From a virus, in IMG/VR virus record IMGVR_UViG_3300007735_000713, positions 1-39,526 of that record: a DNA stretch of 39,526 nucleotides; one strand, given 5' to 3'. This document shows positions 27,171-34,428 of the stretch, in pieces. The notes beneath the pieces are model-generated. The model saw only the letters and a program-made list of their open reading frames with translations, was not told the origin of the DNA and did not search any database. The position numbers and the translations under genes are program-made. Numbering within the stretch: the stretch's first letter is position 1; the number at the start of each line of letters is the position of its first letter.

Positions 27171-27899
27171 TTAGCCGAAAAAACTGGTTAAACCCTCCAA
27201 CGTAACTTCGCTTTCTACTTTTGTATTTGGATTAGTCACTTTAATAGTATGTGCAAGTTTCGGCATTGTTTCAAAGAATGTTTCAATTTCTTTAAATTGT
27301 TGTGCCGTTAAAGTTTCAATCCAATCTTTCAATTCTTTTGTTGTACAATCTGCTGCTGCCCAACTATCTTCTTGCGAAAACACTACATCAATACAAGATG
27401 AAATAATATCAAAAGATTCATCAATATTTGAAATTGTTTTTTCTTCACTAAAATTAAAGTTAGACCTAATAAATTGTTCTAGTGAAGGATATTTCATTCT
27501 TAAAGTCAATTTATCATCAAGACGAATATCAGATGTGTGATCTTCGTTTCTTTGAACTTGTATTTCATCAATATAAATTTTTACAGGAACTTCGGTCACT
27601 CCATCATCACTACAAGTAATAATTAAATCAACACTTTCCCCAACAGATTTACCACGAATATTCAAGAAAATATATTCAATATCAAAGGTAGGTAGTTCTT
27701 CTACTTTAATGGATCTAGTTAAAATACAATCTTTTAATACTTGTTTAATTGCATTTGTAATCTGTTTTGTTTCTTGACTTTCGAGTGCTAAAAGTAATAT
27801 TTTTTCCTCTCTTACAAGAAATGGACGATATTTAACTGATTTTCCTGTTGATGGTAAAATCAATTCATATTGTGGTGTTGAAATTTTAGGCAGGGTCAT
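27171..27899 (-). CDS. gp26: Baseplate hub subunit gp26, 242 aa
   Basis: The protein resembles the T4 gp26 baseplate family: MTLPKISTPQYELILPSTGK at the start, then FLVREEKILLLALESQE, VEELPTFDIEYIFLNIRGKS and a central KLTLRMKYPSLEQF. T4 gp26 is 208 aa. Its position, immediately ahead of tape-measure-like genes, also resembles that of tail assembly chaperones. The last sense codons are AGT TTT TTC GGC, giving a canonical slippery heptamer just before the TAA stop. A late promoter (27921-27928) lies 22 bases upstream. The gene opens the long minus-strand tail series that continues to the left edge. Confidence 0.8.
   Translation of the reverse strand: MTLPKISTPQYELILPSTGKSVKYRPFLVREEKILLLALESQETKQITNAIKQVLKDCILTRSIKVEELPTFDIEYIFLNIRGKSVGESVDLIITCSDDGVTEVPVKIYIDEIQVQRNEDHTSDIRLDDKLTLRMKYPSLEQFIRSNFNFSEEKTISNIDESFDIISSCIDVVFSQEDSWAAADCTTKELKDWIETLTAQQFKEIETFFETMPKLAHTIKVTNPNTKVESEVTLEGLTSFFG
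27177..27183 (-). promoter_or_regulatory. Candidate -1 frameshift heptamer T TTT TTC
   Basis: In the zero frame of gp26 the codons AGT TTT TTC place T TTT TTC in X-XXY-YYZ phase, followed by GGC TAA. A -1 slip continues with CGG CTA ATT ATG directly into the 59-residue ORF. No convincing downstream hairpin is visible. Confidence 0.45.
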
Positions 27900-27920
27900 T
27901 TTATATATTTTCGGTAATGT

Positions 27921-27928
27921 TATTTATT
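27921..27928 (-). promoter_or_regulatory. T4-type late promoter AATAAATA
   Basis: The minus strand reads AATAAATA between gp54 and gp26, 22 bases before the gp26 ATG and overlapping the gp54 stop region. Confidence 0.65.
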
Positions 27929-28676
27929 ATTTCCTGGAACCATTATTTTTTTCAATTAGATATCTTGCATAACTAAAAGAAACTGTCGTCTTTGTAATCG
28001 TGCTCCCTTCATAAGATACTGGAAGTGCTGTAATATTTGTAGGAAATGAGTCAATCATTCTATAAGTTATTGTGGGTTGTGTGATTGTTAGACCACCTGC
28101 TTCATTTGGATTTTCCAAAAAGTCTCTTTCAAATTTAACTACAGAAATAATTCTTTTATAAGTATCTGGATATTTAAATCTAAAAAAGTCTTGACTATCT
28201 TTTGCATTTCCTTGTCCAGTTGCATCTGCTGGAACAATACCAGATGAATCATAAATTGGATTAATATAATTCATCCATTCTTCAAATAAACGAATTATTT
28301 TATAATCATAATCAACATAAAAAGTCATCGTAAAATCTGGATATATTCTTCTTGTTGGAAATCTTTCTATAATTCCTTGACGACTTCCACTTTCTTCAGC
28401 CATATCAAATGTTGCACCAGGAAGTGCAGTTTCGCTACAAAAAAAATCAAATGTATTTGCTGTTCTTACATCATTAGTCAATCCGCATTTTGATAACCAA
28501 CCCATTAAGTCCCTATCATAATTAGTAAGATGAAGAGACACTTTAAATTGACTTGTAACTGAAAGTTTTCCAAATATATCCCTTGCGCCTGGAAGTGACC
28601 CATCCGGTGATGGAGTAGTCATTCTAATATATAATGGACCTATATCTGGTTTTCCTTTTTTCGGAGCAGTAGCCAT
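27927..28676 (-). CDS. gp54: Baseplate tail-tube initiator gp54, 249 aa
   Basis: The sequence follows the marine T4-like gp54 pattern: KKGKPDIGPLYIRMTTPSPD at the N-terminus, then ARDIFGKLSVTSQFKVSLHL, and a tube-like core (ALPGATFDMAEESGSRQGII, ERFPTRRIYPDFTMTFYVDY). In T4, gp54 (320 aa) binds the gp48 cap and shares the tube fold of gp19, starting polymerisation of the tail tube. Here it is on the opposite strand from gp48, with a 34-base gap to the divergent gp4 gene. The start ATG 28676 is the only sensible one. Confusion with gp19-like proteins is possible, but the context favours gp54. Confidence 0.8.
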   Translation of the reverse strand: MATAPKKGKPDIGPLYIRMTTPSPDGSLPGARDIFGKLSVTSQFKVSLHLTNYDRDLMGWLSKCGLTNDVRTANTFDFFCSETALPGATFDMAEESGSRQGIIERFPTRRIYPDFTMTFYVDYDYKIIRLFEEWMNYINPIYDSSGIVPADATGQGNAKDSQDFFRFKYPDTYKRIISVVKFERDFLENPNEAGGLTITQPTITYRMIDSFPTNITALPVSYEGSTITKTTVSFSYARYLIEKNNGSRK

Positions 28677-28682
28677 CTAAAT
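28675..28682 (+). promoter_or_regulatory. Possible degenerate late promoter TCTAAATA
   Basis: The plus strand reads TCTAAATA in the divergent gap between gp54 and gp4, 29 bases ahead of the gp4 ATG. It overlaps the gp54 start codon. It departs from NATAAATA, so support is weak. Confidence 0.35.
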
Positions 28683-28710
28683 ATGTTGATGGGAATTGTA
28701 TATTATATGT

Positions 28711-29169
28711 ATGTCTGCAAATAAAAATTACAAACAAGGAAAGTTCAAACCGAAAAATCCACAAAAATATGAGGGAAATCCAACAGAAATATACTTTCGT
28801 TCTAGTTATGAACTCAAAATGTTTCATTATTGTGATTTGACTGAAAATATAATTTCATATCAAAGTGAAGAATTTTGGGTTCCTTATATATCACCAGTAG
28901 ACAAAAAAGTACATAGATATTTTCCAGATATGAAACTAAAATATAAAGACAAAGACGGAAATATAAGAATAGTAGTTGTAGAAATTAAACCATCTAAAGA
29001 TTTAAAAGAACCACCCACAAATCCACCAAACCGAACGAAATCCTGGGCATATGCAGTTAAAACTTGGGCAGTAAATCAAGCAAAATGGGAGGCTTGTCGT
29101 GAATATTGCAAAGATAGAAACTGGGAATTTCGTATCTTTACAGAAAAAGAATTATTCGGGGATAAATAA
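28711..29169 (+). CDS. gp4: Head completion protein gp4 (TnsA-like nuclease), 152 aa
   Basis: The protein matches T4 gp4/gp50: KQGKFKPKNPQKYEGNPTEI, then YFRSSYELKMFHYCD and a conserved C-terminal region (AYAVKTWAVNQAKWEACREY). It belongs to the TnsA-like PD-(D/E)XK fold, with probable active-site residues Glu34 (SSYELK), Asp73 (YFPDM) and Glu91-Ile-Lys93 (EIK). T4 gp4 is needed to finish heads before tail joining. I placed the start at ATG 28711 (MSANKNYKQG), where homologues begin; an in-frame ATG at 28696 would add five residues. It is the first gene of the short plus-strand block, and its stop overlaps the late promoter of the following endonuclease gene. Confidence 0.88.
   Translation: MSANKNYKQGKFKPKNPQKYEGNPTEIYFRSSYELKMFHYCDLTENIISYQSEEFWVPYISPVDKKVHRYFPDMKLKYKDKDGNIRIVVVEIKPSKDLKEPPTNPPNRTKSWAYAVKTWAVNQAKWEACREYCKDRNWEFRIFTEKELFGDK
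29161..29168 (+). promoter_or_regulatory. T4-type late promoter GATAAATA
   Basis: GATAAATA coincides with the last codons and stop of gp4 (GAT AAA TAA) and lies 22 bases before the ATG of the GIY-YIG endonuclease gene. Confidence 0.7.
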
Positions 29170-29190
29170 TATTAGTTAAAGAAAAAAACT

Positions 29191-29964
29191 ATGTATTATA
29201 CTTATGCCTACTTACGTGACGACGGAACTCCCTATTATATTGGTAAAGGGAAAGGGTATAGGTGCAATTATGGAAATGGAAAAAATTGCAATCCCCCAAA
29301 AGATAGAAGTAGAATAATAAAACTAAAACAAAATCTAACCGAAGAAGAAGCATTTAAGCACGAAATCTATATGATTGCTGTGTTTGGTAAAAAATGTGAT
29401 GGTACTGGCATTTTGATGAATATTGCTGATGGTGGTAATGCTCCTCCTAAAATGTATGGTGACGATAGTCCAACAAAAAGACCGGAAGTTAGAGCAAAAA
29501 TAGGAGCATCAAATAAAATAAGTTTGAAAGGAAGAAAAGTTCCAGAAGAAGTAAAACAAAAACAATCAAATACCTGGAAAGAAAAATTAAAAAATAACCC
29601 AAGACCAATGTCTTATTATACCGATAATTTAAAAAAAATGGCGGAAAGGAATAAAACTAATAAAGAAAAACACAAAAAACATAGTGAATTTATGAAAGGA
29701 AAAATTTTTAAAGGTAACAGAATTACTTATGAAGGAATTGAATATAGATCAATAGAAGAAGCAGCACGAAAACATAATACTAGTAGATATTTTATTCTAA
29801 AAAATTTAGGATTAATTGATAGTGATAATAAAAATAACTCAAAAGCAACTACAAATTTACAAAAATGGAAATGTACGATAACAGATCACATAACTACTCC
29901 TGGACCACTAACAATATATCAAAGAAAAAGAGGAATAGATATAAAAAATAGAGTAAAAATATGA
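29191..29964 (+). CDS. GIY-YIG homing endonuclease (Seg-like), 257 aa
   Basis: The N-terminal GIY-YIG domain is clear: YTYAYLRDDGTPYYIGKGKG, Arg24, Glu58 (KHEIYMI) and Asn77 (LMNIADGG), the usual catalytic set. Residues 92-125 (SPTKRPEVRAKIGASNK, then GRKVPEEVKQKQS) resemble NUMOD3 DNA-binding motifs, and 172-205 (RITYEGIEYRSIEEAARKHN) a NUMOD1-like helix-turn-helix. The C-terminal TTPGPLTIYQRKRGID segment has no assigned role. It is free-standing between gp4 and a conserved phage gene, not in an intron, and would cleave phage genomes lacking the insertion. The late promoter overlapping the gp4 stop probably drives it. Its ATGA overlap with the next gene keeps that gene expressed. Confidence 0.9.
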   Translation: MYYTYAYLRDDGTPYYIGKGKGYRCNYGNGKNCNPPKDRSRIIKLKQNLTEEEAFKHEIYMIAVFGKKCDGTGILMNIADGGNAPPKMYGDDSPTKRPEVRAKIGASNKISLKGRKVPEEVKQKQSNTWKEKLKNNPRPMSYYTDNLKKMAERNKTNKEKHKKHSEFMKGKIFKGNRITYEGIEYRSIEEAARKHNTSRYFILKNLGLIDSDNKNNSKATTNLQKWKCTITDHITTPGPLTIYQRKRGIDIKNRVKI

Positions 29965-30473
29965 TTGCCGATAAAATAATTAAAGAAGCAGGAAAAAAAT
30001 ATCGTTCTACATCTTGGTATACAAATGCCTTGATGAATGAACTATCAAATCAAGAAAAAGATATAAGTCAGATTGATACTGATTTTATTATTCCTGGTGA
30101 TTTAGTATTTTTTATGTATTCTGCAAAATATCCACAAAAATATCTATTCTGGGATAGACAACCATTAGCATATATTATAAATGTAAATCCAAGACAAGGA
30201 ATATTCCTTGGTTCTAATCTTCATTATCTAAATCCACAATATCGTGGAGGTGTTGCTGCTTCATACATAAATAAAGCAGGAAACGTGAATGCACCAAGAA
30301 AAACATTACATAATTATCTTTTTTCTGGTGTGAGTAGTAATTTTTTCAAGGTCCCTGAAAGCGAATGGAGAGGAGTATCTTTACTTCCAACCGAAAGATT
30401 TGTTGATAAAAGAGGACAACCAGTATTCAAATCCAGAGTTTGGGATTATCCAGATAACCAATCGGCACCATAA
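29961..30473 (+). CDS. Conserved T4-like phage protein, 170 aa
   Basis: The protein contains segments common to small structural or DNA-end-associated proteins of T4-like phages: FIIPGDLVFFMYSAKYPQKY, then FWDRQPLAYIINVNPRQGIF and LGSNLHYLNPQYRGG. These aromatic-rich motifs recur widely in marine myoviruses. T4 places genes 3, 2, 4 and 53 together, so a head-tail completion role is plausible, but I cannot assign one of those genes. No catalytic motif is visible. The start overlaps the endonuclease stop as ATGA, and the stop is directly followed by the gp48 ATG. Confidence 0.75.
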   Translation: MIADKIIKEAGKKYRSTSWYTNALMNELSNQEKDISQIDTDFIIPGDLVFFMYSAKYPQKYLFWDRQPLAYIINVNPRQGIFLGSNLHYLNPQYRGGVAASYINKAGNVNAPRKTLHNYLFSGVSSNFFKVPESEWRGVSLLPTERFVDKRGQPVFKSRVWDYPDNQSAP

Positions 30474-31985
30474 ATGGCGGAAAAAGCAGTAAGTAATGAC
30501 TTTCACCCAATACCACCACCAGTCCTATCGCTTCCAGGACAAGAAGAAAAAATGCAGCTTACGTATGATCCAGATAATGGAAATACAAAGCTTTATAAAA
30601 TAGTTTATTTTAATGGTGCTGTAATAGGAAAGACCGACATTTATACAAATGGTATATGGAGTATAAATGGAGTTGGTACAATATCAGACCCAAAGCAAAG
30701 AATAACAATACACGATAAAGTAATTAATTCAATTACAAATGCAAAAAATATAAGTGGAACTGGTGTTCTTCCTGGATTTATAGTAAATAAAGCAGGTTCA
30801 CAAGACACTCAAATAGGAGGAGCAACATCACCAACTGCACCAAATACAATTCAACAAATTGTTGATATTGCAAAAGCTATTGTAGATATTGTTACTGATC
30901 CAATCGGTGCATTAACACCCTTTGATGTTTCTGGAACTGCTTTCAATGATGTAAATGAAAAAAGATTATTTGGTGATAAAAAACTTCTCATATATCCAAT
31001 TGATATGATTACATCACAACAAGATAGATTGGAAATTTCACAATTTAGATATAAACCAACAGGAACAGAAAGTATACTTAAGGACCCAGCAAAAGCAATT
31101 CAAGAAAATGTACAAAGAAATAGTGCATTGTCCGATTTTATTGGAATGAGCGTTTTACCAATTCCAAATGGTGTGTCTGATGGTAATATTGTTTCCTGGG
31201 GACCAGACCAAATGGGTCCATCAACCGCAGGTGCAACTGGATTTGCATTATCAAAGATGAAAGATTATGCAGGTACTGGTCTTCTTACGGGTGGTCTTGG
31301 CGCTGTATCTGCAGCAGTAACAAAAGGTCAAAGTCCAATTGGTCCTTTAAATGCAGCCAAAGGAGGAATGGCTGCAAATTTATATGCAGACGTATTAAGT
31401 GCAGCAGCAGGTAGTGCTGCTGCAAAAGGTACAGCAGCATCTGCTCTTGCTTCACAAGTTCTTAAAATGGCACAATTTGAAGTATCACCAGAAAGTATTT
31501 TAGCAAGAGGTTTTGGTATTATACCAAACTCAAACTTAGAACTTTTATTTAATAGTCCAGAACTTCGTCAATTTTCATTTTCTTATCGTATGAGCCCAAG
31601 AAGTTCAAGTGAAGCAAGAAATGTAAAAAGAATTATTCGTTTTTTCAAGCAGGGTATGGCTCCAAGAAAACAAACCGGTCAAGCAGGTCAAGCATCATTT
31701 TTTCTTGGAACACCAAATGTATTTAAACTTAGATACAGAACAGGAAAAGATAAACCCATTTCAGGATTAAATAAATTTAAAGTTTGTGCCCTGACTTCAT
31801 TTTCTGTAAATTATGCACCAGAAGGAAATTGGGCTGCTTATGATGAAGGACAACCAGTTACTTTAACTATGACGATGCAATTTTCAGAACTTGAACCAAT
31901 TTATAATACTGACTATCAAACAGATATATTCAACACAAGAACTAGTGATTTGGATCAAGTACAAGACGACGATGTAGGTTATTAA
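30474..31985 (+). CDS. gp48: Baseplate tail-tube cap gp48, 503 aa
   Basis: The C-terminal half carries the gp48 signature of marine T4-like phages: RGFGIIPNSNLELLFNSPEL, RQFSFSYRMSPRSSSEARNV, KRIIRFFKQGMAP, then KVCALTSFSVNYAPEGNW and MTMQFSELEPIYNTDYQTD. The N-terminal part (PIPPPVLSLPGQEEKM) has beta-rich segments, and residues 255-340 form an Ala/Gly-rich helical insertion. T4 gp48 (364 aa) caps the baseplate and starts the tube together with gp54, so this version is longer than usual. It directly follows the previous stop (TAA then ATG). The partner gp54 is on the opposite strand about 1.8 kb away. Confidence 0.88.
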   Translation: MAEKAVSNDFHPIPPPVLSLPGQEEKMQLTYDPDNGNTKLYKIVYFNGAVIGKTDIYTNGIWSINGVGTISDPKQRITIHDKVINSITNAKNISGTGVLPGFIVNKAGSQDTQIGGATSPTAPNTIQQIVDIAKAIVDIVTDPIGALTPFDVSGTAFNDVNEKRLFGDKKLLIYPIDMITSQQDRLEISQFRYKPTGTESILKDPAKAIQENVQRNSALSDFIGMSVLPIPNGVSDGNIVSWGPDQMGPSTAGATGFALSKMKDYAGTGLLTGGLGAVSAAVTKGQSPIGPLNAAKGGMAANLYADVLSAAAGSAAAKGTAASALASQVLKMAQFEVSPESILARGFGIIPNSNLELLFNSPELRQFSFSYRMSPRSSSEARNVKRIIRFFKQGMAPRKQTGQAGQASFFLGTPNVFKLRYRTGKDKPISGLNKFKVCALTSFSVNYAPEGNWAAYDEGQPVTLTMTMQFSELEPIYNTDYQTDIFNTRTSDLDQVQDDDVGY

Positions 31986-31986
31986 A

Positions 31987-32646
31987 ATGGGATATTTCAA
32001 AGAACTACCAAATTTACAATATCTTTCTCGTTTACCGAATTCAAATTCAAATGAGAATTATATTACTGTTAAAAATATTTTTAAAAGAGCAGCAATTAGA
32101 AGTGATGTTATAAATGTTATTACTGCTTTTGTTTATTATCAAATTACAGATAATGAAAGACCAGAACAAGTTGCAAATAAAGTTTATGAAAATCCAGAAC
32201 TAGACTGGATAGTTTTACATACAAATAATATCACTAATGTAAGAGAGCAATGGCCATTAAGTAATCAAGATTTATATAATTATATGCTAGACAAATATGG
32301 ATCTGATGAAAATATAGCAAATATTCATCATTATGAGACTATTCAAATTTTAGATAATTTTAAAAGACTTATAGTTCCCGCAGGATTAAAAGTTGATTCG
32401 AATTTTCAAGTTACATATACAAAAACCGATTATAGTTTAGTAACTACAAATCCTACACAACCAATCACAAATTATGAGTATGAAGTAAAGACAAATGAAG
32501 AAAAAAGACAAATTAGATTAATAAGACCAGAGTATCTATCAGTAATGGTAAGCGATTTGAAAAATATTATGAAATATGATCGTTCTTCTAATTACCTTAG
32601 TCAATCATCAAAATCAACATATAATCCAAGACTAACTGGGGTATAA
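31987..32646 (+). CDS. gp53: Baseplate wedge gp53, 219 aa
   Basis: The protein matches T4 gp53 (196 aa): YFKELPNLQYLSRLPN at the start, NIFKRAAIRSDVINVITAFV, then YYQITDNERPEQVANKVYEN and PELDWIVLHTNNITNVREQW. The N-terminal region resembles a LysM-like fold in T4, where gp53 joins neighbouring wedges around the hub. The C-terminal TNEEKRQIRLIRPEYLSVMV segment is also typical. It starts one base after the gp48 stop and is the last gene of the plus-strand block, converging with gp32 across a 72-base gap containing a terminator hairpin. Confidence 0.88.
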   Translation: MGYFKELPNLQYLSRLPNSNSNENYITVKNIFKRAAIRSDVINVITAFVYYQITDNERPEQVANKVYENPELDWIVLHTNNITNVREQWPLSNQDLYNYMLDKYGSDENIANIHHYETIQILDNFKRLIVPAGLKVDSNFQVTYTKTDYSLVTTNPTQPITNYEYEVKTNEEKRQIRLIRPEYLSVMVSDLKNIMKYDRSSNYLSQSSKSTYNPRLTGV

Positions 32647-32665
32647 AAACCTTACAGACAAAAAA

Positions 32666-32691
32666 ATCCCCCGAATTTTTTTTCGGGGGAT
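32666..32691 (-). terminator. Rho-independent terminator of gp32
   Basis: A perfect 10-bp stem (ATCCCCCGAA with TTCGGGGGAT) and a six-base A/T loop are followed on the minus strand by TTTTTT. It lies 28 bases past the gp32 stop. On the plus strand the stem has no following U-run, so it is mainly a minus-strand terminator, though it may also slow transcription from gp53. Confidence 0.88.
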
Positions 32692-32718
32692 AAGGTAATT
32701 AAAAGTTGATTTTGAAAA

Positions 32719-34033
32719 TCAACTTTCAGCTAATTTTTGAAAGTATGATAAGGCATCATCATCATCCTCATCTTCATCAACAGAACTAGATTTTGAGGAC
32801 GAAGTAGTTTTTACTGTGGGTTCAAACTCTTCTTCTTCATCAATAGTTTCTGGATCTTGGCGTTTTGTTGAAGTTTTGGTTCCAAGAACAGAGTCCAAAC
32901 GCTTCTTCAAATCATCATAAGATTTAAAGTTTTTCTCATCTGTAAATTCATTTAAATCATTAAGTGATTTATAGATGTTTTCTAGTTCATCATCATTATC
33001 TAAAAGTGGGCAGGGTTCAGCAAACTCTGACTTATCATAGTTCCAATAACCTTCTACTTTACGCAGTTTCAGTTTGAAGTTTGCACCTTCCCAAAAATCA
33101 AATGCATTAATGGGTTTCTCATCGTCAAATTCTGGCTTCATTGCAGCCATAATTTTATCAAATACTTTCTTACCAAACTTATACAGAAATATTTTTGCTT
33201 CATTTTCAGGCGCAACAGGATCTTTTACGACGTATATGTTTGCGTAATAAGAAAGTTTACGTTTACGATCACGGACGATATTTTGATTATCTTTACTTCC
33301 AGTATTCCATAATTCACGATTTGCTTCACAACCTTATATTCATTAGTGATCGTTAATCACTAATCGGGACATTTCCCTGCTTATATTTTCATATAAGAGT
33401 AGACCATATCACACACCACTTGGGTGTCTCTGCATTTCGGGGAACTTTCCCCTACTCCCAGTCACGGGATGGTCGTTGAACCTTCCTCACCAAATGAGGC
33501 TTGGCTGCTGATTGCCTTGCGTAAAATAGATAAATAAGTTTCTTCATTTTTTAAAGTTCTATTTTTCAATACATCCTTATAATATTTTTTATTCAGTTCA
33601 CAATAAAAACCATCTTTAGAAATCAATGAGATTTTATTTTCCACAATAGTTCGTTTAGTTTACAAACTATTTATCTATTTTCGTTTAGGGTTTCCAGCAA
33701 TTAACAGAGTTTTTCGTTATAAGTTACCTTATAAAGCCGCCTGTGTTATTTGACGGGACATTGCCCTTTATTAGTAGTTAAACAGTTATCAATTAACCAA
33801 CCACCAGGTCCTTGAAATGCGTGAGACCAAACCTGTGCCCAAGGTAATTCACAACCAGAAGGAGTAGGAAGAAAACGAATTATAGCAGAACCAGTACCAC
33901 CTTTATCCATCGCAGGTTTCCAAAAACGATTATCATCCTTGGAACCAGTTTCGTTGAGTTTTTCAACTTGTTTAATGAGTTTCTCGGTCAAGGAACCCAT
34001 CTTTGATTGCTTCTTCAAATCAGCAAACGACAT
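32719..34033 (-). CDS. gp32: Single-stranded DNA-binding protein gp32, split by a group I intron
   Basis: Exon 1 is 34033-33753 and exon 2 is 33331-32719; joining them restores a 297-residue protein (T4 gp32 is 301). Exon 1 gives the basic N-terminal cooperativity region (LKKQSKMGSLTEKL) and the start of the zinc subdomain: His71, Cys84, Cys92. Exon 2 supplies Cys95 and the rest of the DNA-binding core (CEANRELWNTGSKDNQN, then ANIYVVKDPVAPENE), and ends in the acidic protein-interaction tail (DEDEDDDDALSYFQKLAES). Without splicing, translation stops two codons into the intron, just before the last zinc ligand. It coats single-stranded DNA in replication and recombination. Control comes from a sigma70 promoter, an overlapping late box and a good Shine-Dalgarno (GGAGA). 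It ends the 33-59-32 series. Confidence 0.93.
33462..33644 (-). CDS. Intron-internal ORF, 60 aa, probable homing-endonuclease remnant
   Basis: The ORF opens at GTG 33644 and its last 16 codons run into the ribozyme core (the Q and R elements), as intron ORFs in T4-like phages often do. The unique part (ISLISKDGFYCELNKKYYKD) is lysine-rich and too short to hold a GIY-YIG, HNH or LAGLIDADG active site; I see none. It may be the leftover of a deleted endonuclease or a small non-enzymatic peptide. It keeps a late promoter (33668-33675) and a start-proximal hairpin, features typical of intron endonuclease genes. Treat translation as possible, not shown. Confidence 0.4.
   Translation of the reverse strand: MENKISLISKDGFYCELNKKYYKDVLKNRTLKNEETYLSILRKAISSQASFGEEGSTTIP
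33645..33675 (-). promoter_or_regulatory. Late promoter GATAAATA with overlapping hairpin before the intron ORF
   Basis: GATAAATA (33668-33675, minus strand) overlaps the 5' arm of a perfect 7-bp inverted repeat AATAGTT/AACTATT (arms 33665-33671 and 33645-33651). The 3' arm abuts the GTG start codon at 33644. A transcript starting at the late promoter would lack most of the 5' arm. Confidence 0.5.
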
Positions 34034-34072
34034 TTATATTCTCCGTATTTTAATATTGGATTGTATTGGACC

Positions 34073-34080
34073 TATTTATT
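34073..34080 (-). promoter_or_regulatory. T4-type late promoter AATAAATA upstream of gp32
   Basis: The minus strand reads AATAAATA, overlapping the last bases of the sigma70 -10 box and lying 40 bases before the gp32 ATG. Confidence 0.5.
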
Positions 34081-34106
34081 ATAGCAGATAGACCTTTAAT
34101 CGTCAA
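34078..34106 (-). promoter_or_regulatory. Sigma70-type promoter TTGACG-17-TATAAT for gp32
   Basis: On the minus strand TTGACG (34101-34106) and TATAAT (34078-34083) are 17 bases apart. The -35 lies inside the end of the DUF1825 gene. It would drive gp32 with the host polymerase early in infection. Confidence 0.82.
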
Positions 34107-34428
34107 GTGTTTTTTCAAGTCCATTAATAGTCCTTTCCATCATTTTAAAAAAAGAATCAAATCCTTTCTTTTTATCAAATCCAAGAAACTCAACAGAATC
34201 AAGCATATTTTCTTTCATTTCTATTGCTTCTGGATCATCTGAAAGTGAAAGTCTAAAAATAAAAAGTTTTTGTTTTTCTAAAAATTCTTTCATCAAAATC
34301 AAATGTTCCCTTTTCTGTTCCTTATCATAAAAAGGAACGTATATCATATCTTGATAAAGTTTTTTTTGAAGTTTTTCAAGTTCTTTCATATCGTTTCTAA
34401 CTAACTCTGAGTTAAAAAACTTACTCAT
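34096..34428 (-). CDS. DUF1825 family protein between gp59 and gp32, 110 aa
   Basis: The protein has the DUF1825 pattern: MSKFFNSELVRNDMKELEKL, then REHLILMKEFLEKQKLFIFR and LSLSDDPEAIEMKENM, ending in an amphipathic helix. This all-helical family is shared by cyanobacteria and T4-like cyanophages, and its function is unknown. T4 has dsbA in a comparable place near gene 32, but there is no sequence resemblance I can see. The start overlaps the gp59 stop (ATGA), so it is coupled to replication genes. Its presence is the best hint in this window for a cyanobacterial host. Confidence 0.8.
   Translation of the reverse strand: MSKFFNSELVRNDMKELEKLQKKLYQDMIYVPFYDKEQKREHLILMKEFLEKQKLFIFRLSLSDDPEAIEMKENMLDSVEFLGFDKKKGFDSFFKMMERTINGLEKTLDD

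Larger units (their letters stand above)
33332..33752 (-). ncRNA. Group I intron (IA2, td-like) in gp32, 421 nt
   Basis: The 5' exon ends CCCGT and the intron ends in G, with exon 2 beginning TTGTGAAGC. An internal guide GCGG pairs with exon CCGU, leaving the required U-G pair. P2 is UAUAAG-GUAA-CUUAUA, as in T4 td. Core elements are P (AAUUGCUGGAAA), Q (AAUCAGCAGCCAAG), R (GUUCAACGACCAUCCC) and S (GAUAUGGUCU). P7 forms GACCAU/AUGGUC and P8 is GGGGAA...UUCCCC. P9 is CUUAUAU-GAAA-AUAUAAG, and the 3' hairpin is AUUAGUGAU/AUCACUAAU. A 60-codon ORF occupies the P6-side region. It should self-splice and sits exactly within the CPVC zinc motif. Confidence 0.93.

Noticed and set aside
28624-28827. 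67-codon minus-strand ORF opposite gp4
   Set aside because: Overlaps the start of gp54 and the body of gp4; no recognised features.
32666-32691. Fully bidirectional terminator between gp53 and gp32
   Set aside because: Only the minus strand has a U-run after the stem; the plus strand is followed by AAGGTAATT.
33746-34033. A stand-alone 95-residue truncated gp32
   Set aside because: The stop lies inside a clear group I intron and exon 2 restores the full zinc site and length.
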